DNA of 64,000 nucleotides from assembly GCA_947623455.1 (NCBI GenBank), contig OX392527.1, forward strand, positions 54,666,401 to 54,730,400, given 5' to 3'. A program made the position numbers and the translations under genes. Source of the stretch: Mimachlamys varia (lineage: Eukaryota > Mollusca > Bivalvia > Pectinida > Pectinidae). Below the pieces are notes generated by a model that was not told the DNA's origin, did no database searches, and saw nothing but the letters and a program-made list of their open reading frames with translations. Numbering within the stretch: position 1 is the stretch's first letter; each line of letters begins with the position of its first letter. Shown here piece after piece: positions 25,337 to 37,175 of this stretch.

Positions 25337-25520
25337 GTCGCGGCTTGCAGGCCACTTATTTACCTATTCATTAGGTTGACGTCACCCCGCGTGCTGGTCT
25401 TTTGCTGTCATTGGATGGCGGTCTTCCTTTAAATTTAGCCATCCAATGATAGCAAAAGACCAGCACGCGGGGTGACTTCAACCTAATGAATATGTAACGA
25501 AGTGGCCTGCAAGCCGTGAC
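25337..25520. mobile_element. 184-bp foldback element
   Basis: Two arms of about 83 bp (25337-25419 and 25438-25520) are near-perfect inverted copies separated by only about 18 bases. The arms contain GGCTTGCAGGCCACTT and ACCCCGCGTGCTGGTCTTTT. It is absent from the matching position of copies 2 and 3 of the host transposon. RNA or single-stranded DNA from it would form one long hairpin. Confidence 0.75.
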
Positions 25521-25618
25521 AACTATGAGACACAGAAATTTTGTGTGTTTTTGGAGGAAATGGAGATTATTTCTGCAGAAGGAGGATACTTTTGACTTGC
25601 ATTTAGGAGGTTTATGAA

Positions 25619-27595
25619 ACAAGAGGCCCAATGGGCCTGCATCGCTCACCTGGTATCAATCTCTGACTTATATTATAGTGTAACCCTAAAGTCCCTTAAA
25701 ATCTTTTAATGTAAGACATTTAGAAGAACATCTTAAGATTTAAACATATTTTGCCTCTGTGACCTTATAAGACAACATCATTTTCATTTTCAAATTTTGT
25801 TTGGCTTCATCCCAGGACGCTACCAGCCAAATATCATGTCTCTAGGCAAATTAAGATCAAGGTAATTTCTTTTCGCAAACTTTGTCAGGCTTCATCCAAG
25901 AAACCTTTCAGCCAAATGTCATGCTTCTAGGGTTTTTGGTATTTCAGAAGAAGTCGTTTAAAGGTTTTTACAGATTTGACCCCTGTGACCTTGAAAATAG
26001 GTCAAGGTCATTTCTTTTCGCAAACTTTGTCAGGCTTCATCAAAGGAACCTTCCAGCCAAATATCATGCTTCTAGGGCTTTTGGTATTTCAGAAGAAGTC
26101 ATTTAAAGGTTTTTACAGATTTGACCCCTGTGACCTTGAATATAAGTCAAGGACATTTCTTTTCGCAAACTTTGTCGGGCTTCATCCAAGAAACAATTTC
26201 AGCCAAATGTCATGCTTCTAGGGCTTTTGGTATTTCAGAAGAAGTTGTTTATAGGTTTTAACAGATTTGACCCCTGTGACCTTGAATATAGGTCAAGGTC
26301 ATTTCTTTTCGCAAACTTTGTCGGGCTTCATCCAAGGAAGCTTCCAGCCAGATATCAAGCTTCTAGGGCTTTTGGTATTTCAGAAAAAGTCGTTTAAAGG
26401 TTTTAACAGATTTGACCCCTGTGACCTTGGATATAGGTCAAGGTCATTTCTTTTCGCAAACTTTGTCGGGCTTCATCCAAGGAACCTTTCAGCCAAATAT
26501 CAAGCTTCCAGGGCTTTTGGTATTTCAGAAGAAGTCGTTCAAATGTTTTAACAAATTTGACCCCTGTGACCTTGGATATAGGTCAAGGTCATTTCTTTTC
26601 GCAAACTTTGTCGAGCTTCATCCATGGAACCTTTCAGCCAAATATCATGCTTCCAGGGTTTTTGGTATTTCAGAAGAAGTCGTTCGAAGGTTTTAACAGA
26701 TTTGACCCCTGTGACCTTGAATATAGGTCAAGGTCATTTCTTTTCGCAAACTTTGTCGGGCTTCATCCAAGAAACATTTAAGCCAAATATCAAGCTTCTA
26801 GGGATTTTGGTATTTCAGAAGAAGTCGTTTAAAGGTTTTAACAGATTTGACCCCTGTGACCTTGAATATAGGTCAAGGTCATTTCTTTTCGCAAACTTTG
26901 TCGGGCTTCATCCAAGGAACCTTTCAGCTAAATATCATGCTTCTCAGGCTTTTGGTATTTCAGAAGAAGTCGTTTAAAGGTTTTAACAGATTTGACCCCT
27001 GTGACCTTGAATATAGGTCAAGGTCATTTTTTTTCGCAAACTTTGTCGGGCTTCATCCAAGGAACCTTTCAGCCAAATGCCATGTTTCTAGGGCTTTTGG
27101 TATTTCAGAAGAAGTCGTTTAAAGGTCAAAATAGATTTAACCTCAATGTGACCTTGAATATTGGTCAAGGTCATTTCTTTTCGCAAACTTTATTTGGCTT
27201 CATCCAAGGAAGCTACTGGTCAAATATGAAGTCTCTATGCCCGACGGTATTTTAGAAGAAGTTGTTTGAAGGTTTCGACATTTTTGACCCCTGTGACCTT
27301 GAAATTAGGTCAATGTGATTTTTTTCGCAAACTTTGTTCAGCTCCTTCCAAGAAATCTACCAGCCAAATTTCATGTCACTGGGCCTTTCAGTATTTTAGA
27401 AGAAGTCGTTTAAAAGAAAAAGTTGACGGACGCAGGACGGACGGACGGACGGACGGACGACGGACGCTGCACCATCACATAAGCTCACCTGGCCCGAAGG
27501 GCCAAGTGAGCTTATGTGATGGTGCAGCGCATCACATAAGCTCACTTGCAGCGCATCACATAAGCTCACTTGGCCCTTCGGGCCAGGTGAGCTAA
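25619..27595 (+). mobile_element. HINE/pearl-like element, 145-bp core, with multiplied 3' hairpin
   Basis: Same 5' end and core as 22201-23505, with about ten 145-bp units, an (ACGG)n tract at 27425-27468, and then three successive partial copies of the terminal block CATCACATAAGCTCAC before the normal end GGCCAGGTGAGCTAA. The extra copies include one inverted copy that makes a longer palindrome (27475-27535). It lies inside transposon copy 1. Confidence 0.9.
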
Positions 27596-27739
27596 TAAAA
27601 ATTATCCATCTTTCCAACGGTACCAAGAGTTTTTTCGTACCTCAACTAGAAATGTGATTTTTGATGCAAGAAAGGTAGGTGGGGTCGATTTTTGATCTGG
27701 AAAGCTTTCCACCCTTAGCTTTTATGACCATTGAGGGGG

Positions 27740-27843
27740 CATTTTTATCGAAAATTGATCTTAACCCCCCCAAATGTGTAAAATTACTCTAAACACCCTA
27801 TTTTAGGTCCAAAACTAGCTGTTACAAATTCTCATGTCCCTGT
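27740..27843. mobile_element. Partial copy of the CAGGKACCTGAG MITE
   Basis: Right half only: ATCGAAAATTGATC, then TTTTAGGTCCAAAACTAGCT, then a TGTCCCTGTG end. Full copies are at 29008-29155 and 58139-58281. Confidence 0.6.
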
Positions 27844-29007
27844 GGTACAACCATCAAAATCACTAAAACACAGTATTAAATTCGAAATGAATCAAATCTT
27901 GATTTTATTTTTCTAAAACATGTACTACAATTTATATTTTGTATATCTGATAACGTTTTTAAAAAAAATATGGCTAAGAAGAGCCAGTGCCGGTCGCTTG
28001 ATTTGTTCCATTAATCTGTCGACATAATTTATAATACAAGCTGACAAAAGTTTAAAATGACTGTGAGGATTTGATCACAAGATTTTTTTTAAGACACTTA
28101 ACTGTAAAGCAAATCTATATTTCATCAGTACGTCATACAATGTTGCAATAATCAGTATCTACATCAGGCATATCGGCATCTCTAAGTGGATCTTGCAATG
28201 TCAGAATTCCATACCACATTATACTATAAACGTCATTTCTTCTGTTTATGAAATTTATTACAAACTAGGACACAACTGTTGAAAACTTCACTTGTGTTCA
28301 ATATGCAAGCTTCCGTATTCTATGTGTACTTATTATTTGATTTAATTTATTATTAAAGAAAAGCATACAAGACCCTTTGTTTCAGCCAAAAAGGACGGGT
28401 ACTGTTATCACAAAGTTTTTTTATTTGTTTCTAACTGTACTAGTATCGACATGGACTTGGATAATTTTATCCTGTGCTGTCGACGATAATAATTGCACAA
28501 ATGTACATAGCCCCTGAACTTTCATAATGAACTGTTCCAACCATTCAATCAGACCAGTTCAAATGTGTCTTTATGAGTGAATGAGTTAAGGGTCAAACAA
28601 TTCTGTTAAATGCAAACAGTTTTACGATCTTAAGCGACTTCAGCCAGGTGAGAGAAACTACAGTCAACAGTTAATTGCACGGTACCCGCATAAAACAATT
28701 TACTATTGTGTGTATTGTCAGAAAACAATGTGTATGATAAGTGAATTGCAAGGGGAGTGAAGGGTACAGGGCTCAGGAGAGAGATCAATTCTAGCCATTT
28801 CCCGTGTTTTGCTGTTAGAAAAAAAAGATTTTTTTATAATGGTAAGCAAGAAAAAATTTGGATTAAAATACACATATTTTATGATTAATTTTATTCCCAT
28901 TCATCAGAATATAATGTGTGCAGTTTTTTATTGTGTATAGAGCATTTTGCATCTGAAAGATAAAATTGTAACTAGAAACGATTAGCGAAATTTGTTCTTT
29001 TAACAAC

Positions 29008-29155
29008 ATACACCTGAGACTATGTTACAGCTAGTTTTGGACCTTTAGCTGTTGTTTAAAGCATTTTATCGAAAAATTGATCTAAACCTCTCAAATACTC
29101 TGAACACCATGGTTTAGGTCCAAAAAAAGCTGAAACAAATTCTCAGGTCCCTGTG
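29008..29155. mobile_element. 148-bp MITE within transposon copy 1
   Basis: About 40-bp inverted ends: CACCTGAGACTATGTTACAG plus CTAGTTTTGGACC on the left, and the reverse complement CAGGGACCTGAGAATTTGTT on the right. The equivalent copy lies at the same relative place in copy 2, so it predates the split of the two. Confidence 0.7.
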
Positions 29156-29987
29156 CTTTGACTTCTTGGGTAGCTGTCACTTGTCAGTCACAGTTCGCTG
29201 CATCCAGGGGTTTAGTAAGCTTGTGCAAAAGATCCACTAACATTTTGATTTAAAACTAGCCAAAAATTAACCTCCGCTTACAATATGCCTACTGTCAGAA
29301 GACCAAAGTGTTTCAGATTGTTCCTTATATATATATTTAGTTTTCTATAAATGCAAAATAGACGAGTTTGTCCAATACATAAAAAGAATAATAAAGCTAA
29401 CAATGCTTTCACAACTTGAGACACCTGTTAGCTGGGCTGCAGAGCTCTTTGTTGTAGGTCAAAGGTCCCCGCCACGGCCGGTAAAAAAATTCAAACGCTT
29501 TTTACTCTTTTGCAGAATATGGACTAGCCAATTAAGTCAGGTTTGGGCCAAGTATTCTGTAATTTAGGGTTGAAAGCATGACTCCAAATTCTTGTGTGCT
29601 GTGTTTGTTTTGTGCGAAGGCGAACAGGACACATGACTTTCACTAAGAGTGAATGATTGGAGAACATACATTTTTGTTAACTGTTTCTTAATATTTCCTT
29701 TCAAACAATTAAACAATGTTTTTGAAATACCAAAATATTTTGGCACAGACGTAAGTAAATTAGCAATCTTATTCCTTGCTTTTGGTTTCACCTTTAATTG
29801 ACCCCGCATTACCTAATGTAAAGCATCGGCGGATTTTGTCATTGACAATTTTCGATTATATAATAAAGCAACATTTCAAAACTATGGACTTCTTTTAACA
29901 ACTGCATTGTAGCCTCGTGTTACGCATATACAGTACGTTAACTTAGCAATTGTTAGCTTGCGTAATAATTGTTTTATTAACCATTTT

Positions 29988-30647
29988 ACATATTTGACCC
30001 CTGTGACCTTGAAAGTAGGTCAAGGTAATTGATATGATGAAACTTTGTAACACTATATCCCAGGTACCTACTGGCTAAATATCAGCATCCTTGGCCTTTT
30101 AGTTATTGAAAAGAAGATTCTTAAAGCTTTTTATATATTTGACCCCTGTGACCTTGAAAGTAGGTCAGGGATATTGATATGAAGAAATTGTCTAGCCCTG
30201 AATTCCAGCATGCTATTGGCATAATATCACCCAAGACCTTATAGTTACTGAGGAGTTGTTTGAAAGAATTTTACTACATTTGACCCCTGTGACCTTGAAA
30301 GTAGGTCAAGGTCATCGATGTGAGGAAACTTTGTAGCACTCCATCTCAGGTACTTACTGGCAATATATCAGCATCCTGGGCCTTTTGGTTATTGAGAAGA
30401 TTCTAAAAGATTTTTACATATTTTATATTTTACCCTTGTGGCCTTGAAAAAAGGTCAAAGTCATTGATATGAAGAAACTTTGTAGGACTCTATCCTAGGT
30501 ACCTACAGACCAAATATTGGCATCCTGGGCCTTTTGGTTATTGAGAAGAAGATTGTTAAAGGAAAAGTTTACGGATGGTGCATGGCAGACGACGGACGAA
30601 GCACGATGGCAATAGGTCATCCTAACCCTTTTGGTCAGATGACCTAA
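29988..30647 (+). mobile_element. HINE-like element, about 145-bp core variant, 5' truncated
   Basis: Four diverged units starting TTTGACCCCTGTGACCTTGA and AAGTAGGTCAAGG, then a GACGACGGAC linker, a hairpin (AGGTCATCC, loop, GGTCAGATGACCT) and CTAA. It is missing from the matching place in copy 2 (near 59128), where the host sequence is continuous. It ends like the element at 1-1150 (GACCTAA rather than GAGCTAA). Confidence 0.75.
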
Positions 30648-30850
30648 AAAGCAAATAGATGTATAACATTCAGTTATACTGGACTGTCGGTGTTCAGTTC
30701 ACAGTCGTAAGTCGCAGAGGTGCAGATAGACTTAACCCCAATGCTTGACCCCCTCCCGAATTTACTCAGGTGATTACTCCGAGGGGCTTTAATCCCCTTC
30801 GCTCTGGCCCGCAGGGCGTTTGACTACCAAATCACCTGAAGCGTACTGTA

Positions 30851-31108
30851 TTTCATCTTAGTGCTATGAACTTTGGAATTTCTTGTGAAAATTAATAATA
30901 GTTGAAAGAAGGTGTCTAATCAGGAGTTTTGCTTTATGGCTGAGTTCCAAAATTCCAAACTTTAAGAGAGTCAATCTAGTATTGATAAACAAGGGAACTT
31001 GCAAATGAAATATGGGAAAGATCCATCCAACACTTAACGAGATATAACGATAACAAATTTTCATTGTCAAAATACAAGATGGCCATCTGTCAGCCATTTT
31101 GTTTTTGT
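30851..31108 (+). mobile_element. HINE-like element type C, right piece
   Basis: Continues 25015-25151 after the transposon: CTTAGTGCTATGAACTTTGG, GTTGAAAGAAGG and one core with AAATGAAATATGGGAAAG and AAGATGGCCATCTGTCAGCC. It breaks off where the 42-bp minisatellite begins. Confidence 0.7.
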
Positions 31109-33183
31109 TTCTGCATGTACCATAAATAGTATGTCTGGCAGTGGTATTAGTTCTGCATGTACCATAAATAGTATGTCTGGCAGTGGTATTAGTTCTGCAT
31201 GTACCATAAATAGTATGTCTGGCAGGGGTAATAGTTCTGCATGTACCATAAATAGTATGTCTGGCAGTGGTAATAGTTCTGCATGTACCATAAATAGTAT
31301 GTCTGGCAGTGGTATTAGTTCTGCATGTACCATAAATAGTATGTCTGACAGTGGTATTAGTTCTGCATGTACCATAAATAGTATGTCTGGCAGTGGTATT
31401 AGTTCTGCATGTACCATAAATAGTATGTCTGGCAGTGGTAATAGTTCTGCATGTACCATAAATAGTATGTCTGGCAGTGGTTATAGTTCTGCATGTACCA
31501 TAAATAGTATGTCTGGCAGTGGTAATAGTTCTGCATGTACCATAAATAGTATGTCTGGCAGTTGTAATAGTTCTGCATGTACCATAAATAGTATGTCTGG
31601 CAGTGGTAATAGTTCTGCATGTACCATAAATAGTATGTCTGGCAGGGGTATTAGTTCTGCATGTACTATAAATAGTATGTCTGGCAGTGGTAATAGTTCT
31701 GCATGTACCATAAATAGTATGTCTGACAGTGGTATTAGTTCTGCATGTACCATAAATAGTATGTCTGGCAGTGGTATTAGTTCTGCATGTACCATAAATA
31801 GTATGTCTGGCAGTGGTTATAGTTCTGCATGTACCATAAATAGTATGTCTGGCAGTGGTTATAGTTCTGCATGTACCATAAATAGTATGTCTGGCAGTGG
31901 TAATAGTTCTGCATGTACCATAAATAGTATGTCTGGCAGGGGTAATAGTTCTGCATGTACCATAAATAGTATGTCTGGCAGTTGTAATAGTTCTGCATGT
32001 ACCATAAATAGTATGTCTGGCAGTTGTAATAGTTCTGCATGTACCATAAATAGTATGTCTGGCAGTCGTAATAGTTCTGCGTGTACCATAAATAGTATGT
32101 CTGGCAGGGGTAATAGTTCTGCATGTACCATAAATAGTATGTCTGGCAGTTGTAATAGTTCTGCATGTACCATAAATAGTATGTCTGGCAGTGGTAATAG
32201 TTCTGCATGTACCATAAATAGTATGTCTGGCAGTCGTAATAGTTCTGCGTGTACCATAAATAGTATGTCTGACAGTGGTAATAGTTCTGCGTGTACCATA
32301 AATAGTATGTCTGGCAGTGGTATTAGTTCTGCATGTACCATAAATAGTATGTCTGACAGTGGTATTAGTTCTGCATGTACCATAAATAGTATGTCTGGCA
32401 GTGGTATTAGTTCTGCATGTACCATAAATAGTATGTCTGGCAGTGGTAATAGTTCTGCATGTACCATAAATAGTATGTCTGGCAGTGGTAATAGTTCTGC
32501 ATGTACCATAAATAGTATGTCTGGCAGTGGTATTAGTTCTGCATGTACCATAAATAGTATGTCTGGCAGGGGTAATAGTTCTGCATGTACCATAAATAGT
32601 ATGTCTGGCAGTGGTATTAGTTCTGCATGTACCATAAATAGTATGTCTGGCAGTGGTAATAGTTCTGCATGTACCATAAATAGTATGTCTAGCAGTGGTA
32701 ATAGTTCTGCATGTACCATAAATAGTATGTCTGACAGTGGTAATAGTTCTGCATGTACCATAAATAGTATGTCTGGCAGTGGTAATAGTTCTGCATGTAC
32801 CATAAATAGTATGTCTGGCAGTGGTATTAGTTCTGCATGTACCATAAATAGTATGTCTGGTAGTGGTATTAGTTCTGCATGTACCATAAATAGTATGTCT
32901 GGCAGTGGTAATAGTTCTGCATGTACCATAAATAGTATGTCTGGCAGTGGTAATAGTTCTGCATGTACCATAAATAGTATGTCTGGCAGTGGTATTAGTT
33001 CTGCATGTACCATAAATAGTATGTCTGGCAGTGGTATTAGTTCTGCATGTACCATAAATAGTATGTCTGGCAGTGGTAATAGTTCTGCATGTACCATAAA
33101 TAGTATGTCTGGCAGTGGTAATAGTTCTGCATGTACCATAAATAGTATGTCTGGCAGGGGTAATAGTTCTGCATGTACCATTA
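31109..33183 (+). repeat. 42-bp minisatellite, about 49 copies
   Basis: Unit: AGTTCTGCATGTACCATAAA then TAGTATGTCTGGCAGTGGTATT. Copies are nearly identical and differ at a handful of fixed sites (GGC/GAC, AGT/AGG/TGT/CGT, GGTATT/GGTAAT/GGTTAT). Because 42 is divisible by 3 and the unit lacks stops in several frames, a 697-codon plus frame (14-residue unit MSGSGISSACTINS) and a 451-codon minus frame (unit VHAELLPLPDILFM) stay open. The plus frame runs on into HINE terminus sequence (ending KRPNGPASLTWY), and no promoter or other exon was seen, so it is called a repeat and not a gene. Confidence 0.95.
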
Positions 33184-34486
33184 ACAAGAGGCCCAATGGG
33201 CCTGCATCGCTCACCTGGTATTAATCTCTGACTTATATTATAGTGTAACCCAAAAGTCCCTTAAAATCTTTTAATTTAAGACATTTAGAAGAACATATTA
33301 AGATTTAAACATATTTTACCTCTGTGACCTTATAAGACAACATCATTTTCATTTTCAAATTTTGTTTGGCTTCATCCCAGGACGCTACCAGCCAAATATT
33401 ATGTCTCGAAGCAAATAAAGATAAATGTCATTTCTTTTCGCAAACTTTGTCAGGCTTCATCCAAGAAACCTTTCAGCCAAATGTCATGCTTCTAGGGCTC
33501 TTGGTACTTCAGAAGAAGTCGTTTGAATGTTTTAACAGATTTGACCCCTGTGACCTTGAATATAGGTCAAGGTCATTTCTTTTCGCAAACTTTGTCAGGC
33601 TTCATCCAAGGAACCTTTCAGCTAAATATCATGCTTCCAGGGCTTTTGGTATTAAAGAAGAAGTCGTTCGAAGCTTTTAACAGATTTGACCCCTGTGACC
33701 TTGAATATAAGTCAAGGTCATTTCTTTTCGCAAACTTTGTCGGGCTTCATTCAAGAAACCTTTCAGCCAAATATCAAGCTTCTAGGGCTTTTGGTATTTC
33801 AAAAGAAGTCGTTTAAAGGTTTTAACAGATTTGACCCCTGTGACCTTGAATATAAGTCAAGGTCATTTCTTTTCATAAACTTTGTAGGGCTTCATCCAAG
33901 AAACATTTCAGCTAAATATCATGCTTCTAGGGCTTTTGGTATTTCAGAAGAAGTCGTTTAAAGGTTTTAACAGATTTGACCCTTGTGACCTTGAATATAG
34001 GTCAAGGTCATTTTTTTTCGCAAACTTTGTTGGGCTTCATCCAAGGAACCTTTCAGTCAAATGCAATGTTTCTAGGGCTTTTGGTATTTCAGAAGAAGTT
34101 GTTTAAAGGTTAAAATAGATTTAACCTCACTGTGACCTTGAATATGGGTCAAGGTCATTTCTTTTCGCAAACTTTATTTGGCTTCATCCAAGGAAAAAAT
34201 ATGAAGTCTCTATGCCTGACGGTATTTTAGAAGAAGTTGTTTGAAGGTTTCGACATTTTTGACCCCTGTGACCTTGAAATTAGGTCAAAGTGATTTTTTT
34301 TCGCAAACTTTGTTCAGCTCCTTCCAAGAAATCTACCAGCCAAATTTCATGTCACTGGGCCTTTCAGTATTTTAGAAGAAGTCGTTTAAAGGAAAAAGTT
34401 GACGGACGCAGGAAGGAGGGACGGACGGACGACGGACGCTGCACCATCACATAAGCTCACTTGGCCCTTCGGGCCAGGTGAGCTAA
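33184..34486 (+). mobile_element. HINE/pearl-like element, 145-bp core
   Basis: Full 5' hairpin, about five full 145-bp units, an (ACGG)n-type tract near 34402-34440 and a TTGGCCCTTCGGGCCA hairpin with GGTGAGCTAA. Its left end abuts the last unit of the 42-bp minisatellite; the minisatellite does not resume on the right. Confidence 0.9.
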
Positions 34487-34595
34487 TAAACACAACAGGT
34501 GAAGGAGCCAATACTTTTTCACTGTCATGCTGAACGGCTAATCAAAATACAGGAGGAGTCATTAGGACCAAGAAATGATCTAAGTCAATTATAAA

Positions 34596-34747
34596 ACAAG
34601 AGATCCCAGAGGGATCTTGGTGCCCACCATTCATTTTTAAAAGATGGATCTTTTCTCTTCTTATTTTAACTTTCATATATATATTCAATCTTAATTCTGT
34701 TTTTTTCCCTTTCATTTATGTATTTTATCCTTGTGCTATAAACTTTA
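34596..34747 (+). mobile_element. HINE-like element type C, left piece
   Basis: Starts with ACAAGAGATCCCAGAGGGAT and CTTGGTGCCCACC, the best-preserved type C terminus. It is interrupted by the element 34748-36262 and continues at 36263. Confidence 0.75.
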
Positions 34748-36262
34748 ACAAGAGGCCCAGAGGGCCTGTATCGCTCACCTGGATACATTGGTATCTAGGT
34801 AATCATGATAAAATATTTTCTTTTTGGCTCGCCCCTCAGCCCCCTAGGGGGTCAGTCCCACCATTAGTACAATTTTAAATCTTGAGCATCTAGGAATGCT
34901 TCCTGCCAAATAACGGTGATTTCCAATCAATGGTTATGGAGAAGAAGTCGCTTAAACCAATATAGCTAAATAACGGTTTTTGGCCCCGTCCCTCAGCCCC
35001 TTAGGGGTCAGTCCCACCATGAGTACAATTTTGAATCCTGAGCACCTAGGGATGGTTCCTACCAAATAAGGTTGATTTCGAATCAGTGGTTATGGAGAAG
35101 TCGCTTAAACCAAAAATATAGCTAAATAACGTTTTTTGGCCCCGCCCCTCAGCCCCCTAGGGGATCAGTCCCACCATGAGTACAATTTTGAATCCTGAGC
35201 ACCTAGGGATAGTTCCTACCAAATAAGGTTGACTTCCATTCGGTGGTTATGGAGAAGAAGTCGCTTAAACCAATATAGCTAAAAAACTGTTTTTGGCCAC
35301 GCCCCTCAGCCCCCTAAGGGGTCAGTCCCACCATGAGTACAATTTTGAATCCTGAGCACCTAGGGATACTTCCTGCTAAATAAGGCTCCTTTCCAATCAG
35401 TGGTTATGGAGAAGAAGTCGTTTAAACCAATATAGCTAAATAACCCTTTTTGACCCCGTCCCTCAGCCCCTTAGGGGTCAGTCCCACCATGAGTACAATT
35501 TTGAATCCTGAGCACCTAGGGATGGTTCCTACCAAATAAGGTTGATTTCCAATCAGTGGTTATGGAGAAGTCGCTTAAACCAATATAGCTAAAAAACGGT
35601 TTTTAGCCCCGCCCCTCAGCCCCCTAGGGGGTCAGTCCCAGCATGAGTACAATTTCCAATCAGTGGTTATTGAGAAGAAGTCGACTAAACCAATATAGCT
35701 TAATAACCCTTTTTGGCCCCACCCCTCAGCCCCCTAGGGGATCAGTCCCACCATTAGTACAATTTTGAATCCTGGGCACCTTAGGATGCTTTCTGCCAAA
35801 TAAGGTTGATTACCAATCAGTGGTTATGAAGAAGAAGTTGCTAATATCAATATAGCTAAATATTTTTTATGGCCCCACCCCTCAGCCCCCTAGGGGGTCA
35901 GTCCAACCATGAGTACAATTTTGAATCCTGAGCACCCAGGGATACTTTCTGCCAAATAAGGCTGATTTCCAATCAGTGGTTATGGAGAAGAAGTCGCTTA
36001 AACCGATATAGCTAAATAACCCCTTTTGGCCCGCCCCTCAGCCCCCTAGGGGGTCAGTCCCACCATTAGTACAATTTTGAATCCTGGGCACCCAAGGATG
36101 CTTCCTGCCAAATTAGGTTGATTTCCTATCAGTGGTTATGGAGGAGAAGTCGTTTAAAGAAATTGTTGACGGACGACGGACGGACGGACGGACGGACGGA
36201 CGGACGACGGACGCCACGGTATGGCATAAGCTCACCTCGGTCCTTCGGACCAGGTGAGCTAA
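34748..36262 (+). mobile_element. HINE/pearl-like element, 155-bp core (type II)
   Basis: Same ends and core as 2733-3806, with about nine units, (ACGG)n at about 36168-36212, a GGTCCTTCGGACC hairpin and AGGTGAGCTAA. It is nested in a type C element; about 21 bases of that host present in other copies are missing at the junction. Confidence 0.9.
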
Positions 36263-36347
36263 TAACAGTTGAAGTAAGGTGTCTAATCAGGACTTTTGGT
36301 TTTTCCGATAAGTTCTAAAATTCTAAGCGAAATCCATCTTGTATTTA

Positions 36348-36893
36348 TTAATAAGGGCTGTTCCAGAGAAAATGACGTTCTCCCTCCAAGAAGGCACTTT
36401 TTTTAACCCCAACCACCTACATATTTTTAATTACTGCTTGGAATGGCGACCTAGAGAATTCATTTTTTTTCAACCCCACCACCCATGTTAATTAAATTAA
36501 TTTAATTACCCCACGACTCATGAATTAAAATTCAAAGTATGTTCATTATATTAACATTCTGACATGAAACATTTGCCTTCCAAGATTTATTTCATTGCTG
36601 CATTATAAATATAATTAACTGCAAGAGTAAATTTTGAGGAAGGGTCTCTTTATAGTAGCTGTTGGCTTCCTCTTGCATACTGGAGGCTAAGTTGTTGTAT
36701 GCTGTCCAAAATAACAGAAGTGTCTTGTCCAAAGGACACAATCAATGAGAAGCAATGAAATTTGATGTATATTCAAATCGTCTATAAAGGCAGTGTTTTT
36801 TCACCAACGTTTTGCAACCATTTATACCTTTTCAATTGAGAAAATACACTGCATTTTCGAAAAATTTCGGGGTGGGGTTGGGGGGTGATTTTT
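36348..36893. mobile_element. Unclassified insertion in type C element
   Basis: About 545 bases between two stretches of type C core. It begins GGGCTGTTCCAGAGAAAATG and contains TTAATTAAATTAATTTAATT and a G-rich right part (GGGGTGGGGTTGGGGGG). No matching inverted ends were found. Confidence 0.4.
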
Positions 36894-36956
36894 TCACTAA
36901 GGGGAACCTGTATATGGAATTTGGAAAAGATCAATCCAATACCTCTGAATTGTAAG

Positions 36957-37175
36957 TAGGAGATAATAACTGCAACATCTTCCAGCGTTACCAATAGGTT
37001 GGAATTATATTGTCTACTAGTTTCGACCCTATCGCAGGGTCTTCATCAGGACAACTTTATACAGGTAAAATTCTCCCTGAAGTGATCTTCAGGAGGATAA
37101 CATTCAATTGTTAATTATGACGTGATAGTTTCAGTGCTTACTGTATTCAAGGGCAGGTAATTGCCTTTTGATTAT
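36957..37175 (-). mobile_element. Fragment of a retroelement, possibly Penelope-like
   Basis: This interval interrupts a type C core and carries a hammerhead-like motif on the minus strand. A related stretch (GATAATAACCGCAACAT) recurs near 60410. No reverse transcriptase is present. Hammerhead motifs are known in Penelope-like elements, so this is the suggested class. Confidence 0.4.
37009..37055 (-). ncRNA. Hammerhead-ribozyme-like motif
   Basis: Minus strand in order: GTTGTC (stem I), CTGATGA (core), an extra A, GACCC/GGGTC stem II with loop TGCGATA, GAAA (core), the palindrome ACTAGT (its A is the last of GAAA), an A at the expected cleavage position, then GACAAT, which pairs with GTTGTC with one G-U. 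Stem III is too short for a monomer, but a self-complementary ACTAGT would suit a dimer. The extra A before stem II departs from the consensus and may mean it is inactive. Confidence 0.5.

Larger units (their letters stand above)
25152..30848. mobile_element. 5.7-kb TIR transposon (family T1, copy 1), with nested insertions
   Basis: Ends CAGTATGCTTCAGGTGATTT and, inverted, CAGTACGCTTCAGGTGATTT, both followed by GGTAGTCAAACGC; TA on each side (25150-25151, 30849-30850). The flanking type C sequence continues across (left CATTTACGTA, right TTTCATCTTAGTGC; uninterrupted relative near 4690). The interior matches copy 2 (55354-59411) except for a deletion of about 0.95 kb after 25290 and insertion of a foldback, two HINE-like elements and MITE pieces. 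No intact transposase; a degenerate segment at about 28130-28260 is shared with copies 2 and 3. Confidence 0.85.

Noticed and set aside
31131..33224. 697-residue repetitive protein
   Set aside because: The frame is open only because the 42-bp unit is divisible by 3 and lacks stops. The opposite strand is also open, the frame runs into a HINE terminus, and there is no promoter or exon evidence.
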